Source: Burkholderia sp. S171 (GTDB lineage: Bacteria; Pseudomonadota; Gammaproteobacteria; Burkholderiales; Burkholderiaceae). Taken from it: a stretch of 64,000 bases of DNA. Of the stretch, positions 52,025-60,106 are shown piece after piece (the stretch's first letter is position 1; the number at the start of each line of letters is the position of its first letter). Made by a program: the position numbers and the translations under genes. The stretch spans positions 125,022 to 189,021 of the forward strand of contig NZ_LMUF01000052.1 of assembly GCF_009766085.1 (NCBI RefSeq). Reading direction: 5' to 3'. The notes beneath the pieces were generated by a model. The model was not told the origin of the DNA and made no database searches. It saw only the letters and a list, made by a program, of their open reading frames with translations.

Positions 52025-53896
52025 TCAGTAAACTATCTGCGCCGCCAGATCGTGTTTGATAGCTAACGCCATTTTCCTGAGTTCACCCCACTGATCAGGT
52101 TCGACATACGGGCTGTGCATGGTTATATCGAGCGTGCGCGTCACGGTAATAATGCGACCCGAGGCGGTATAGCTCGACGTGTAGGTTCCGAACGTCGACG
52201 CAATATTCGCCGGCTTGGGAAGGCTGGATACCGTGACTATCTCAGGCAGGTTTATCGTGGTCGTTTCACTAATATGGCGACCGCTGAACAGCAGCGGGAA
52301 TCTACGCCGGTTCGGCCCGACTAATTCGAATGTGGTGGCAATATTCGTAAAGCTGTTCAAGCCCTGCGGCACCCGTATCGCGCCCGGCCCAGGGAACTGA
52401 GCGTAGTCGGGAAGCTTGAACCGCGTCTCGTATCCAAAGTTATATTCAAGATTACGAAGATCGCCATGAATGTATCGGCCTGATCCGTCTGTGCCGGTCA
52501 TTGTCAGCATGCGCTCGGCGAACGCAGGTTCCATCCCTGAAGGTAATGTGGCGAAAACGGATCGGGCGATCCAGTCGGATTCGCCCACGGTATCGATCCG
52601 GCTCGAGCCTCTGGCCGTTCCCTCTCTGTCAAACACGACCGCTGATTGCACGCTTACACGGTCGGTAGCCGGGCTCCTCAACGGAAGGGTCACCAGCGTG
52701 GCGGCACCGCTGCCGTTATCCGTGACCAACGCGGATTTTCCGTCTTCGGTGGCAGGCAGTACGCCGAACCTGGCCATACCCGCAGTCGAGTCCACATAAA
52801 TATCGAACTCGGGAATATAGGTAATTGCATGATTGAAGACGGCCAGCGGATCAGCAACCTTCGGCAGCCAGTAACGATTATCGGCGTTCACCAGCACGAC
52901 ACTGCTCTTGATCCCCTTCGCCGCGAGCAATGCTTCGAGAAGCGTCGTGTGGTCTTTGCAGTCGCCATAACGCGCATCAAGCACTGCCTGAGCGTTGTGC
53001 GGGACAACGCCGCCAAAGCCGAGGTAGATCGCGACATAGCGAATGTTATTGCTTACCCATCGATAAATCGCACTCGCCTGATCACGTCGATCAGTCATTC
53101 CCTCGGTCACTTCGTCCGCGAGTGCCTGTATTCCCGGTGTGACAGCCGCTTGCTGGTTTGCCCGGGCAACATACGCTTGCCCCACCGCTTCGTAGTTTGG
53201 AAAGGTAGTAACCGTTAGACGCGGACTGTGATCGACAATACTCGGCGCTCCCAGTTCCGGCTGATGCGCCTGGGTATCTTTAATTGACCACTGCAACTTC
53301 TGCTTACCGTTGTCGTCTGCAGCAACAAGCCCACCTTGCATATCGATAGCCTCCGTGTAGAGCTTGATTGAAGCCGGTGCGATAACCGTAACCGTGGCTG
53401 ACTTGAATACCTTGTTATCCCAAAACGTGTCGGTTATGGAGAACTGCCCCGGGAACAACGGTTTTAATTGGATTTTTCGGGTGTGCATCGTGATTGTCGC
53501 ACCGACCTGGACGCCGGGGAACACAATGGTTTTTACCCGGCCGTCGTCAAACGTTGGCGCATTAACACTTTCAGGGCTTTGTTGCGTCAGGATTGCGTCC
53601 GGCGGGACGTCAATCCGCTTGCCGTCTCGCGTGGTTGTATAAGCCTCGACAACATCAAAGGACTGCAGTGCATTGCTATACCTCTGGGGTATCTGCCCGA
53701 AGTTCTTGACTCCCTCGCCCGTCTCGATGCGTATCGACCGGGTCTGGTCCAGCATGAAGCTGCCATCGGCATTGACGTTATAGACGATGTCGTCGGTTAG
53801 GACTGTAGTGCTCGGTTGATAATCCGCAGCTGCCGCATGCACGGCGTAACCCCCTACGGCGAACACGATCATGATCTTGCAAACAAGACTACGCAT
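52025..53896 (-). CDS. Exported DUF3857 and transglutaminase-like domain protein
   Basis: A 623-residue exported protein. The ATG at 53896 gives the signal peptide IMIVFAVGGYAVHAAAA and has GGAGAG upstream; the frame is open to 54007. Residues 30-220 are the DUF3857 beta domain (VLTDDIVYNVNADGSF, NFGQIPQRYSNALQ). Residues 300-400 are a transglutaminase core with catalytic Cys in YGDCKDHTTLLEALL, His in FNHAITYI and Asp in IYVDSTA. Such proteins are periplasmic peptidase- or cross-linking-like. Substrate unknown. Confidence 0.88.
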   Translation of the reverse strand: MRSLVCKIMIVFAVGGYAVHAAAADYQPSTTVLTDDIVYNVNADGSFMLDQTRSIRIETGEGVKNFGQIPQRYSNALQSFDVVEAYTTTRDGKRIDVPPDAILTQQSPESVNAPTFDDGRVKTIVFPGVQVGATITMHTRKIQLKPLFPGQFSITDTFWDNKVFKSATVTVIAPASIKLYTEAIDMQGGLVAADDNGKQKLQWSIKDTQAHQPELGAPSIVDHSPRLTVTTFPNYEAVGQAYVARANQQAAVTPGIQALADEVTEGMTDRRDQASAIYRWVSNNIRYVAIYLGFGGVVPHNAQAVLDARYGDCKDHTTLLEALLAAKGIKSSVVLVNADNRYWLPKVADPLAVFNHAITYIPEFDIYVDSTAGMARFGVLPATEDGKSALVTDNGSGAATLVTLPLRSPATDRVSVQSAVVFDREGTARGSSRIDTVGESDWIARSVFATLPSGMEPAFAERMLTMTGTDGSGRYIHGDLRNLEYNFGYETRFKLPDYAQFPGPGAIRVPQGLNSFTNIATTFELVGPNRRRFPLLFSGRHISETTTINLPEIVTVSSLPKPANIASTFGTYTSSYTASGRIITVTRTLDITMHSPYVEPDQWGELRKMALAIKHDLAAQIVY

Positions 53897-54120
53897 CGAC
53901 TTTCTCTCTCCGATTTTTATTCTGATATGGGCGGGTCCATATTGACTCGAACAGGCCACGTTTAAATCGAAGCTGATTATAGGTCGAATGCGCAAAAGCA
54001 AATACAAAACGCCGCCTGCCGGACGCCCGGCAGGCGATAGAAGCAGCTCCTTTTACACAACGATTACAAAACAGATTACAAAAATGATGCGGGTGCCAAA
54101 CAAAAGCAACCCGCCGTGCT

Positions 54121-55779
54121 TCAAGACGCCGCTAATGTCCGCAACGCAAACCGCTTCAGCTTGCCCGTCTCGGTGCGAGGTAAAGCTTCTATAAACTCAA
54201 TCGCACGCGGATACTTGTACGGCGCGATCTGTTCCTTCACGAAAATTTGCAACTGCACCACCAGCGCGTCGCTCGGTACAAATCCTGCGCTAAGAACAAT
54301 GTACGCCTTGGCAATCTGGCCGCGCTCGTCGTCGGCCACGCTAACCACCCCGCACTCCGCTACCGCTTCATGCAACAGCAACGCGCTTTCTACTTCAGGG
54401 CCGGAAATGTTATAGCCGGCCGAGATAATCATGTCGTCGGCACGGGACTGATAAAAGACGTAACCATCGGCATCGATACAAACCGAATCGCCCGGCAGGT
54501 TCCATCCGTCGCGAACGAAACTACGCTGCCGCGAGTCGCTTAGATAGCGGCAACCGGTCGGCCCCTTAACCGCGAGCATGCCGATCTCGCCAACGGGAAC
54601 GGGCTGCATGTTCTTGTCCACTGCCTGCACCACGTAGCCCGGCACAGCGCGCCCGATCGCGCGGTCGCGCGTCTGTCCATCGGCGCTCGATACAAAGATG
54701 TGGATCATTTCAGTGCTGCCAATGCCATCGATCATTTGCAAACCCGTGGCCTGCCGCCAGAGCTTGCGCGTGGCATCCGGCAACGCTTCGCCCGCCGAGA
54801 CACTTTTTCGAAGGCCCGACAAATCAAAACGCGCCGCGAGCCCCGCCATTTGCCGGTAGAACGTCGGCGCCGTGAACATGATCGTTGCGCGAAAGCGCTC
54901 AACCACCTGCAGCAGCGTCTCGGGCGTCAACTTCTCGATCAATACCGTCGATGCCCCTGCGCGCAACGGAAAACACAGCAAGCCACCCAGCCCGAAGGTG
55001 AACGCCAGGGGAGGCGTGCCACAGAATATATCGTCGGCGGTGGGCTTTAGGATATGGCGCGGAAACAGGTCGCACATCGCTAGTACGTCGCGATGAAAAT
55101 GCATGCAACCCTTCGGCATTCCCGTTGTGCCGCTGGTAAATGCGATCAGGCAGACGTCGTCGGCAGCGGTGTCCACCGCCGTGTAGTCGACAGGTTGAAG
55201 CAAGGCGATCGTATCGACGGAATCAGGGCCATCGTCATGAAAGAGCCTTGTTTGCAGCAGGTTTTCACAAAAGTACGCGTTGGCGGGATCGCTGCATTGC
55301 GCGAGTTCATCGACCAGACGTGCGTCGCATAGGGCAGCTGAAACTTGTGCCTTGTCGATGATCTGCTTCAGCTCCTTTGCCCGCAGAAGCGGCATGGTAG
55401 GCACCACGACGAGACCTGCCTTCAAGGACGCAAGCCAAGCGATCGCCATGTGCAACGTGTTCGGCCCGCGCAGCAGAATGCGGTTGCCCGGCACCAGCCC
55501 CATCACCCCCGTCAGTACATGCGCTGCCTGGTTCACGCGCGTGCGCAATTCGCTGTACGTGGTCGCATGCGGAACACCATCGACGTCCGACCAGATCGCG
55601 GGTCGTGCTCCCTGCTCACGTTCCTGATGGTCATCGATTATCCGGTCGAGCAATTCGACCGCGCAATTCAGGCGTGCCGGATAGGAGACGTCAGGGTTGT
55701 CGAGCAGAAACTGCGGCCACTCGCCGGGCGGCGGCAGGTTGTCGCGAGAAAACGTTTCGACGTGAGCCGAAGGTTCCAT
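54121..55779 (-). CDS. abmG: 2-aminobenzoate-CoA ligase (benzoate-CoA ligase family)
   Basis: A 552-residue acyl-adenylate synthetase. AFTSGTTGMPKGCMHFHRD is the P-loop-like motif A3, GIGSTEMIH A5, NLPGDSVCIDADGYVFYQSR A7 and GKLKRFALR with the catalytic A10 lysine. It activates anthranilate with ATP and CoA. It is the last gene of the operon and its start has GGAG seven bases upstream. In Azoarcus evansii the ligase abmG lies in a like cluster. It could also accept other aminobenzoates or salicylate; the operon company supports anthranilate. Confidence 0.85.
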   Translation of the reverse strand: MEPSAHVETFSRDNLPPPGEWPQFLLDNPDVSYPARLNCAVELLDRIIDDHQEREQGARPAIWSDVDGVPHATTYSELRTRVNQAAHVLTGVMGLVPGNRILLRGPNTLHMAIAWLASLKAGLVVVPTMPLLRAKELKQIIDKAQVSAALCDARLVDELAQCSDPANAYFCENLLQTRLFHDDGPDSVDTIALLQPVDYTAVDTAADDVCLIAFTSGTTGMPKGCMHFHRDVLAMCDLFPRHILKPTADDIFCGTPPLAFTFGLGGLLCFPLRAGASTVLIEKLTPETLLQVVERFRATIMFTAPTFYRQMAGLAARFDLSGLRKSVSAGEALPDATRKLWRQATGLQMIDGIGSTEMIHIFVSSADGQTRDRAIGRAVPGYVVQAVDKNMQPVPVGEIGMLAVKGPTGCRYLSDSRQRSFVRDGWNLPGDSVCIDADGYVFYQSRADDMIISAGYNISGPEVESALLLHEAVAECGVVSVADDERGQIAKAYIVLSAGFVPSDALVVQLQIFVKEQIAPYKYPRAIEFIEALPRTETGKLKRFALRTLAAS

Positions 55780-55841
55780 GGTGAGCTCCGAGAACAACGA
55801 AAATAAGCGACGAGACAAGCGGCGGGGATATACGGCGGTTG

Positions 55842-56237
55842 TTAATCCGGAATAACGGCGGTGGCTTCGATCTCCACCTTGGCTTCGTCTTCAATGAGCG
55901 CGGCCACCTGCACGGCGCTCATCGCAATGTCGTAGTTGCCGATCAGTTCTCGAAACGCGCTGCCCACGTCCCTCAACGCAGCGAGGTATTCCCGCTTGTC
56001 GGTTACGTACCAGGTCAAGCGCACGAGATGTTCAGGGCGCCCACCCGCAGCTTCGAGAACCGCGACTATGTTGGCCAGCGCCTGATGCGCCTGCGCGGCG
56101 AAGTCGCTGCTCTGGAACTGGCATTGCGCGTCCCAGCCAATCTGTCCTGCTATGAAGACCTGCGTGCCGCGCGCGGCAACGCCGTTCGCATATCCGCGCG
56201 GCTTGACCCAGCCGGCTGGGAGCAATGCTTTTTTCAC
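55842..56237 (-). CDS. RidA/YjgF-family imine/enamine deaminase
   Basis: A 131-residue RidA protein. LLPAGWVKPRGYANGVAARG, FIAGQIGWD and the ending VQVAALIEDEAKVEIEATA fit the family. RidA speeds hydrolysis of reactive enamine/imine intermediates to release ammonium. Here the aromatic amino group of anthranilate ends on a non-aromatic enamine ring after the monooxygenase/reductase step, which gives this gene a sensible role. It overlaps the thioesterase stop by ATGA. Confidence 0.9.
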   Translation of the reverse strand: MKKALLPAGWVKPRGYANGVAARGTQVFIAGQIGWDAQCQFQSSDFAAQAHQALANIVAVLEAAGGRPEHLVRLTWYVTDKREYLAALRDVGSAFRELIGNYDIAMSAVQVAALIEDEAKVEIEATAVIPD

Positions 56238-56701
56238 GACCGTGTCTCCTTGAAGTCGACCTTTACTTCGGTAAGCGCTGCCGGGTTGAAGCGTGTCAGC
56301 GCAGCGCGGATGTCATTGGGGATATCGATCGACACCCCGGATTCAAGGGACGTTGTCACGAGTACCTGGCGCGCGAGAAAGCGCGTTTCGCCATGCGACT
56401 GTGCGTCAATTGCGATGCCAACCGAACGAGCGCCTATACGTTCAAGTGTTAGCGCTAACACCAGCGTGTCGCCCATCTGGCTCGGCTTTGAAAATGTGCA
56501 ATCGAGCTTCACGATCGGCAAGCCGACGCGGCGCTTGCTGATCATCGCGGCATAGTCAATGTCGAGTGCTTCGTTGAACCAGTCCTCTACCAGCGCGTTA
56601 GTCATCACGAGATACTGTGGAAAAAACACGATGCCGGCAGGATCGCAATGCGAGAAACGAATGCGCACCGGCCGCTCGAAATGGGTCGATGATTCCGTCA
56701 T
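56234..56701 (-). CDS. Hotdog-fold acyl-CoA thioesterase (4-hydroxybenzoyl-CoA type)
   Basis: A 155-residue thioesterase. RIRFSHCDPAGIVFFPQYLV has the catalytic Asp in the DPAG motif of 4HBT enzymes. Its ATG overlaps the acyl-CoA dehydrogenase stop and its stop overlaps the RidA start, both ATGA-type. Probable role: to free CoA from dead-end or final pathway acyl-CoAs. The exact thioester is unknown. Confidence 0.9.
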   Translation of the reverse strand: MTESSTHFERPVRIRFSHCDPAGIVFFPQYLVMTNALVEDWFNEALDIDYAAMISKRRVGLPIVKLDCTFSKPSQMGDTLVLALTLERIGARSVGIAIDAQSHGETRFLARQVLVTTSLESGVSIDIPNDIRAALTRFNPAALTEVKVDFKETRS

Positions 56702-57903
56702 GCATTCCTCGCGGCATGAGCCTTGAGCAGATCTCGTCCGACGATCAACTGCTGCACTTCGGTTGCGCCTTCATAGATGCGCAGCGCGCGAATCTCCCGA
56801 TACAATTGCTCCACCACCGCACCGCTTTGCACACCGCTACCGCCCCACAATTGCACGGCCGCGTCGATAACCTGCTGAGCGCCCTCGCTCGCATGCCACT
56901 TCGCCAGTGCGGCCTCGCGCGTGACGGACTTGCCCTGATCGCGCAACCAAGCCGCCCGATATACAAGCAACGCGGAGCTGTCGATAGTGAGCGTCATTTG
57001 CGCGAGTTTCGCCTGCGTCAGTTGGAAGTCGCCCAGCGTCTGACCGAACATCTTGCGCGACGCCGCGCGTTCGATCCCTTCGCTCATCGCCCGCCGCGCG
57101 AAACCAAGCGATGCCGCCGCAACCGACGTGCGGAAGATATCGAGTGTGCGCATCGCAAGCTTGAAACCTTCGCCGCGATTGCCGAGTAAAGCGGTACGCG
57201 GCACGCGGGCTTTCTCGAAAGAAAGGCGCGCTAGCGGATGCGGCGCGATCACGTCGAGCCGCTCGGCAATACGCAGTCCCGGCGTATCCGCATCGACGAT
57301 AAACGCGCTGATGCCACGCGCCCCCGCCGCCTCACCGGTGCGGGCGAACACCACGTAAAAGTCCGCGATGCCGCCGTTCGAGATCCAGGTCTTCTCGCCA
57401 TCGAGCACGTATGATTCGCCATCCTCACGAGCGCTGAGAGCGAGTGCCGCGACATCCGATCCAGCGTCGGGTTCGGTCAGTGCGAATGCCGCGATTGCCT
57501 CGCCGCTTGCCACGCGCGGCAGATAACGCTGCTTTTGCGCTTCGTTGCCGCCAAGAGAAATTGCGCCCGATCCGAGTCCCTGCATCGCGAGCACGAAGTC
57601 CGCAAGGCCGCTGTGACGAGCAAGCGTTTCGCGCAGCAGGCAAACGGCGCGCGTGTCGATGGTGTCACCGTGTCCACCGTAAGCCGTGCCGCCTATGCCA
57701 TAACGCAGCCACCCTGCCTCACCGAGTTCACGTACGAGACGGCGGCACATCGCATCAACGTTCGCATGATTGGCGTGCGTGTCGCCCAGGTGTTCCGCTG
57801 CCCACGTGTCGATACTCACGCCGAGTTCGCGATGCCTTGCTTCGAAGAACGGCCACGCGAGGGCATCGTGGAAAGCGTCGGATCGTGTTTGGGGATGGGC
57901 CAA
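56698..57903 (-). CDS. Acyl-CoA dehydrogenase of the aminobenzoyl-CoA operon
   Basis: A 401-residue FAD-linked dehydrogenase. FALTEPDAGSDVAALALSA and YVLDGEKTWISNGGIADFYVVFA match the FAD- and substrate-contact motifs, and the catalytic glutamate is in RIYEGATEVQQLIVGRDLL. I prefer a TTG start at 57903, with GAGGGAG six bases before it, just after the upstream hydratase stop. The frame continues to 58011 but that part overlaps the upstream gene. It would dehydrogenate a saturated ring-CoA intermediate. Confidence 0.9.
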   Translation of the reverse strand: MAHPQTRSDAFHDALAWPFFEARHRELGVSIDTWAAEHLGDTHANHANVDAMCRRLVRELGEAGWLRYGIGGTAYGGHGDTIDTRAVCLLRETLARHSGLADFVLAMQGLGSGAISLGGNEAQKQRYLPRVASGEAIAAFALTEPDAGSDVAALALSAREDGESYVLDGEKTWISNGGIADFYVVFARTGEAAGARGISAFIVDADTPGLRIAERLDVIAPHPLARLSFEKARVPRTALLGNRGEGFKLAMRTLDIFRTSVAAASLGFARRAMSEGIERAASRKMFGQTLGDFQLTQAKLAQMTLTIDSSALLVYRAAWLRDQGKSVTREAALAKWHASEGAQQVIDAAVQLWGGSGVQSGAVVEQLYREIRALRIYEGATEVQQLIVGRDLLKAHAARNA

Positions 57904-57904
57904 T

Positions 57905-58753
57905 TCAATCTCCCTCGAACACAGGCCGCGTCTTCGCAGCGAATGCGCGATACGCGCGGCCGAAATCGTTGGTCGCCATGCAGATTGCCTGCGCCTGCGC
58001 TTCGGATTCAATGGCCTCGTCGATGCTCATGCTCCACTCCTGATGGAGCATTTTCTTCGTGATGCCATGCGCGAAGGTCGGCCCCGATGCAAGGGCGGAG
58101 GCAAGCGATTGCGCTTCGCGCAGAACGTCGTCGGGTTCGCATAGCCGGTTATAAAAGCCCCACGCGAAACCCTCATCGCCGCTCGCCGAGCGACCGGTGA
58201 AAAGCAGTTCGGCCGCTCTTCCCTGACCGATAATGCGCGGCAGGATCGCACACGCACCCATGTCGCAGCCCGCCAGTCCCACACGGGTAAAGAGAAACGC
58301 GAGCTTGCTGCGCGCGGTCCCTAAACGCATATCCGAAGCCATCGCCATGATCGCTCCAGCGCCGGCGCAGATGCCATCGACAGCAGCAATAATCGGCTGC
58401 GGGCAATGACGCATCGCTTTCACGAGGTCTCCCGTCATGCGCGTGAACATCAGCAACTCGGGCATGGGCAGATCGACGAGCGGCGCAATGATGTCGTGCA
58501 CGTCGCCACCCGAGCAAAAGTTGCCTCCGGCGCCGTGGATCACAATGGTCTTTACATCGGTGGCGTAAGCGAGCTGGCGGAACAGGTCGCGCAACTCCGC
58601 ATACGATTCGAACGTCAGCGGATTCTTGCGCTCGGGCCGGTCAAGGGTGATCGTGCCAACTCCCAGCTCCACCGCCCAGCCAAAATGCTTTGCGTGATAG
58701 TCGCCAAGGGTTGTGCGGTTACCGGCAAAAAGCGCGGCAGTGTTCTCGTTCAT
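57905..58753 (-). CDS. Enoyl-CoA hydratase/isomerase family protein
   Basis: A 282-residue crotonase. GNFCSGGDVHDI is the first oxyanion-hole strand, AVDGICAGAGAIMAMASDMRLG the second, and LAFLFTRVGLAGCDMGACAILPRIIG the active-site stretch. Similar members in this operon hydrate or open the cyclic ring-CoA. It starts 34 bp after the MarR gene and ends directly before the TTG of the dehydrogenase. Confidence 0.92.
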   Translation of the reverse strand: MNENTAALFAGNRTTLGDYHAKHFGWAVELGVGTITLDRPERKNPLTFESYAELRDLFRQLAYATDVKTIVIHGAGGNFCSGGDVHDIIAPLVDLPMPELLMFTRMTGDLVKAMRHCPQPIIAAVDGICAGAGAIMAMASDMRLGTARSKLAFLFTRVGLAGCDMGACAILPRIIGQGRAAELLFTGRSASGDEGFAWGFYNRLCEPDDVLREAQSLASALASGPTFAHGITKKMLHQEWSMSIDEAIESEAQAQAICMATNDFGRAYRAFAAKTRPVFEGD

Positions 58754-58787
58754 CGACTGTCTCCGTATCTGTGTGCTTTGTCAGGCT

Positions 58788-59327
58788 TCACGAATCCGTA
58801 CGCTCGCGCAAATGTTGCTTGAGCTTGCCCAGCTTCTGGTGCATGCGCGCTTTATCCGCCAGCGGCAAACCGCCGAACAATTCAACGACCCATTGTTCAT
58901 GCGCACGCGCCATGCGATCGAACGATTCGCGGCCATGCGCCGTGAGCCGCACGGCAAACGAACGGCGGTCGTTCGGATCGGTATCGCGCACGACAAACCC
59001 TTCCTTCTCCAACTGGTCCGTGAGACCCGTTACGTTGCCGCCGGTAACCATCAAACGGCGTGACAGCTCGTTCATCTTCAGGCCGTCGGGATGGCGCTCA
59101 AGTTGCGCCATCAGGTCAAAGCGCGGCAGCGTGGTGTCGAATTCGGCACGCAAGCGGCGGCGCAACTCGGCTTGCACAAGATTCGTCGTGGTCAGCATGC
59201 GCAGCCATAGACGCAGTCCCATGTGACTATCGACACCTGTGCTCATTTCGAGGTCGACAACGTTGCTGGCGGCCTTGGCCTTTTCAGTCGCGGCGGGTTT
59301 AACCGTGCGGGCAGCGGGCTTGTTCAC
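58788..59327 (-). CDS. MarR-family regulator inside the aminobenzoate operon
   Basis: A 179-residue MarR protein. After an Ala/Lys-rich leader, the winged HTH has LERHPDGLKMNELSRRLMVTGGNVTGLTDQLEKEGFV, with DPNDRRSFAVRLTAHGRESF as the wing, the usual MarR signature. The start is a GTG at 59327 overlapping the SDR stop (GTGA), with GGTGGAGAA upstream. The position inside the operon suggests autoregulation, with 2-aminobenzoyl-CoA or a related CoA ester as the likely inducer. Confidence 0.9.
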   Translation of the reverse strand: MNKPAARTVKPAATEKAKAASNVVDLEMSTGVDSHMGLRLWLRMLTTTNLVQAELRRRLRAEFDTTLPRFDLMAQLERHPDGLKMNELSRRLMVTGGNVTGLTDQLEKEGFVVRDTDPNDRRSFAVRLTAHGRESFDRMARAHEQWVVELFGGLPLADKARMHQKLGKLKQHLRERTDS

Positions 59328-60106
59328 ATTACTTCTCCACCTGAAATAGAAATGGTCTGGCCGGTGACTGATCGCGACTCCGGCAAGCAGAGCCATAACG
59401 CAGAACTGGCAACTTCGTCCGGCGTCACGAAGCGACGTTGCGGATTGGATCGCAGCAGTGCTTCGCGCGCCTCATCCTCGCTACGTCCGGTCTGCGCAAC
59501 GATCTTTTCGATCGACTGTTCGAGCAGTCCGGTTTCGGTGTAACCGGGGCAAACCGCGTTGACCGTGATGCCACGCGTCGCGACTTCGAGCGCGAGCGAA
59601 CGTGTCATGCCAATGACGCCATGCTTCGCCGCGCAATACGCGGCTACGTAGGCGTAACCTACCTGTCCTGCGGTGCTCGCTACGTTGACAATGCGCCCGC
59701 TGCGGCGCTCAAACATTCCTGGCAGCACCTCTTGCGTGCAGAGGAATACGCCGGTCAGATTCACGTCGAGCATGCGTTTCCACAGCGCCAGATCGGTCTT
59801 CGCGAACGGCGCGGCTTCGGCCTGGCCCGCGTTATTAATGAGGATGTCGATGAAACCATGCTCGCGTGTAGCAGCGAACGCCGCGGCGACGGATTCAGCG
59901 GACGTGACATCGACGCTCTGCACATGCACGGTCCCAGCTTCGCTCAGGACTTCAGCCTGATAGGCGAGCCGCGCCGCATCCCGGCCCATCAACGTGACCT
60001 GCGCGCCGGCTGTCACCAGCGCGTGCGCTATCGCAGCGCCAATACCACTGCCGCCGCCTGTGACCACTGCGTGCTGTCCGTCGAGCGAATACGTTGTCGT
60101 GTTCAT
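59324..60106 (-). CDS. SDR dehydrogenase of the aminobenzoyl-CoA operon
   Basis: A 260-residue classical SDR. AVVTGGGSGIGAAIAHAL is the cofactor loop, INNAGQAEAAPF the NNAG, NVASTAGQVG the serine and YVAAYCAAKHGVIGMT the Tyr-x-x-x-Lys. It overlaps the monooxygenase/reductase stop by ATGA. It is the natural enzyme to act on the hydroxyl or ketone of the ring product of that step. Confidence 0.93.
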   Translation of the reverse strand: MNTTTYSLDGQHAVVTGGGSGIGAAIAHALVTAGAQVTLMGRDAARLAYQAEVLSEAGTVHVQSVDVTSAESVAAAFAATREHGFIDILINNAGQAEAAPFAKTDLALWKRMLDVNLTGVFLCTQEVLPGMFERRSGRIVNVASTAGQVGYAYVAAYCAAKHGVIGMTRSLALEVATRGITVNAVCPGYTETGLLEQSIEKIVAQTGRSEDEAREALLRSNPQRRFVTPDEVASSALWLCLPESRSVTGQTISISGGEVM

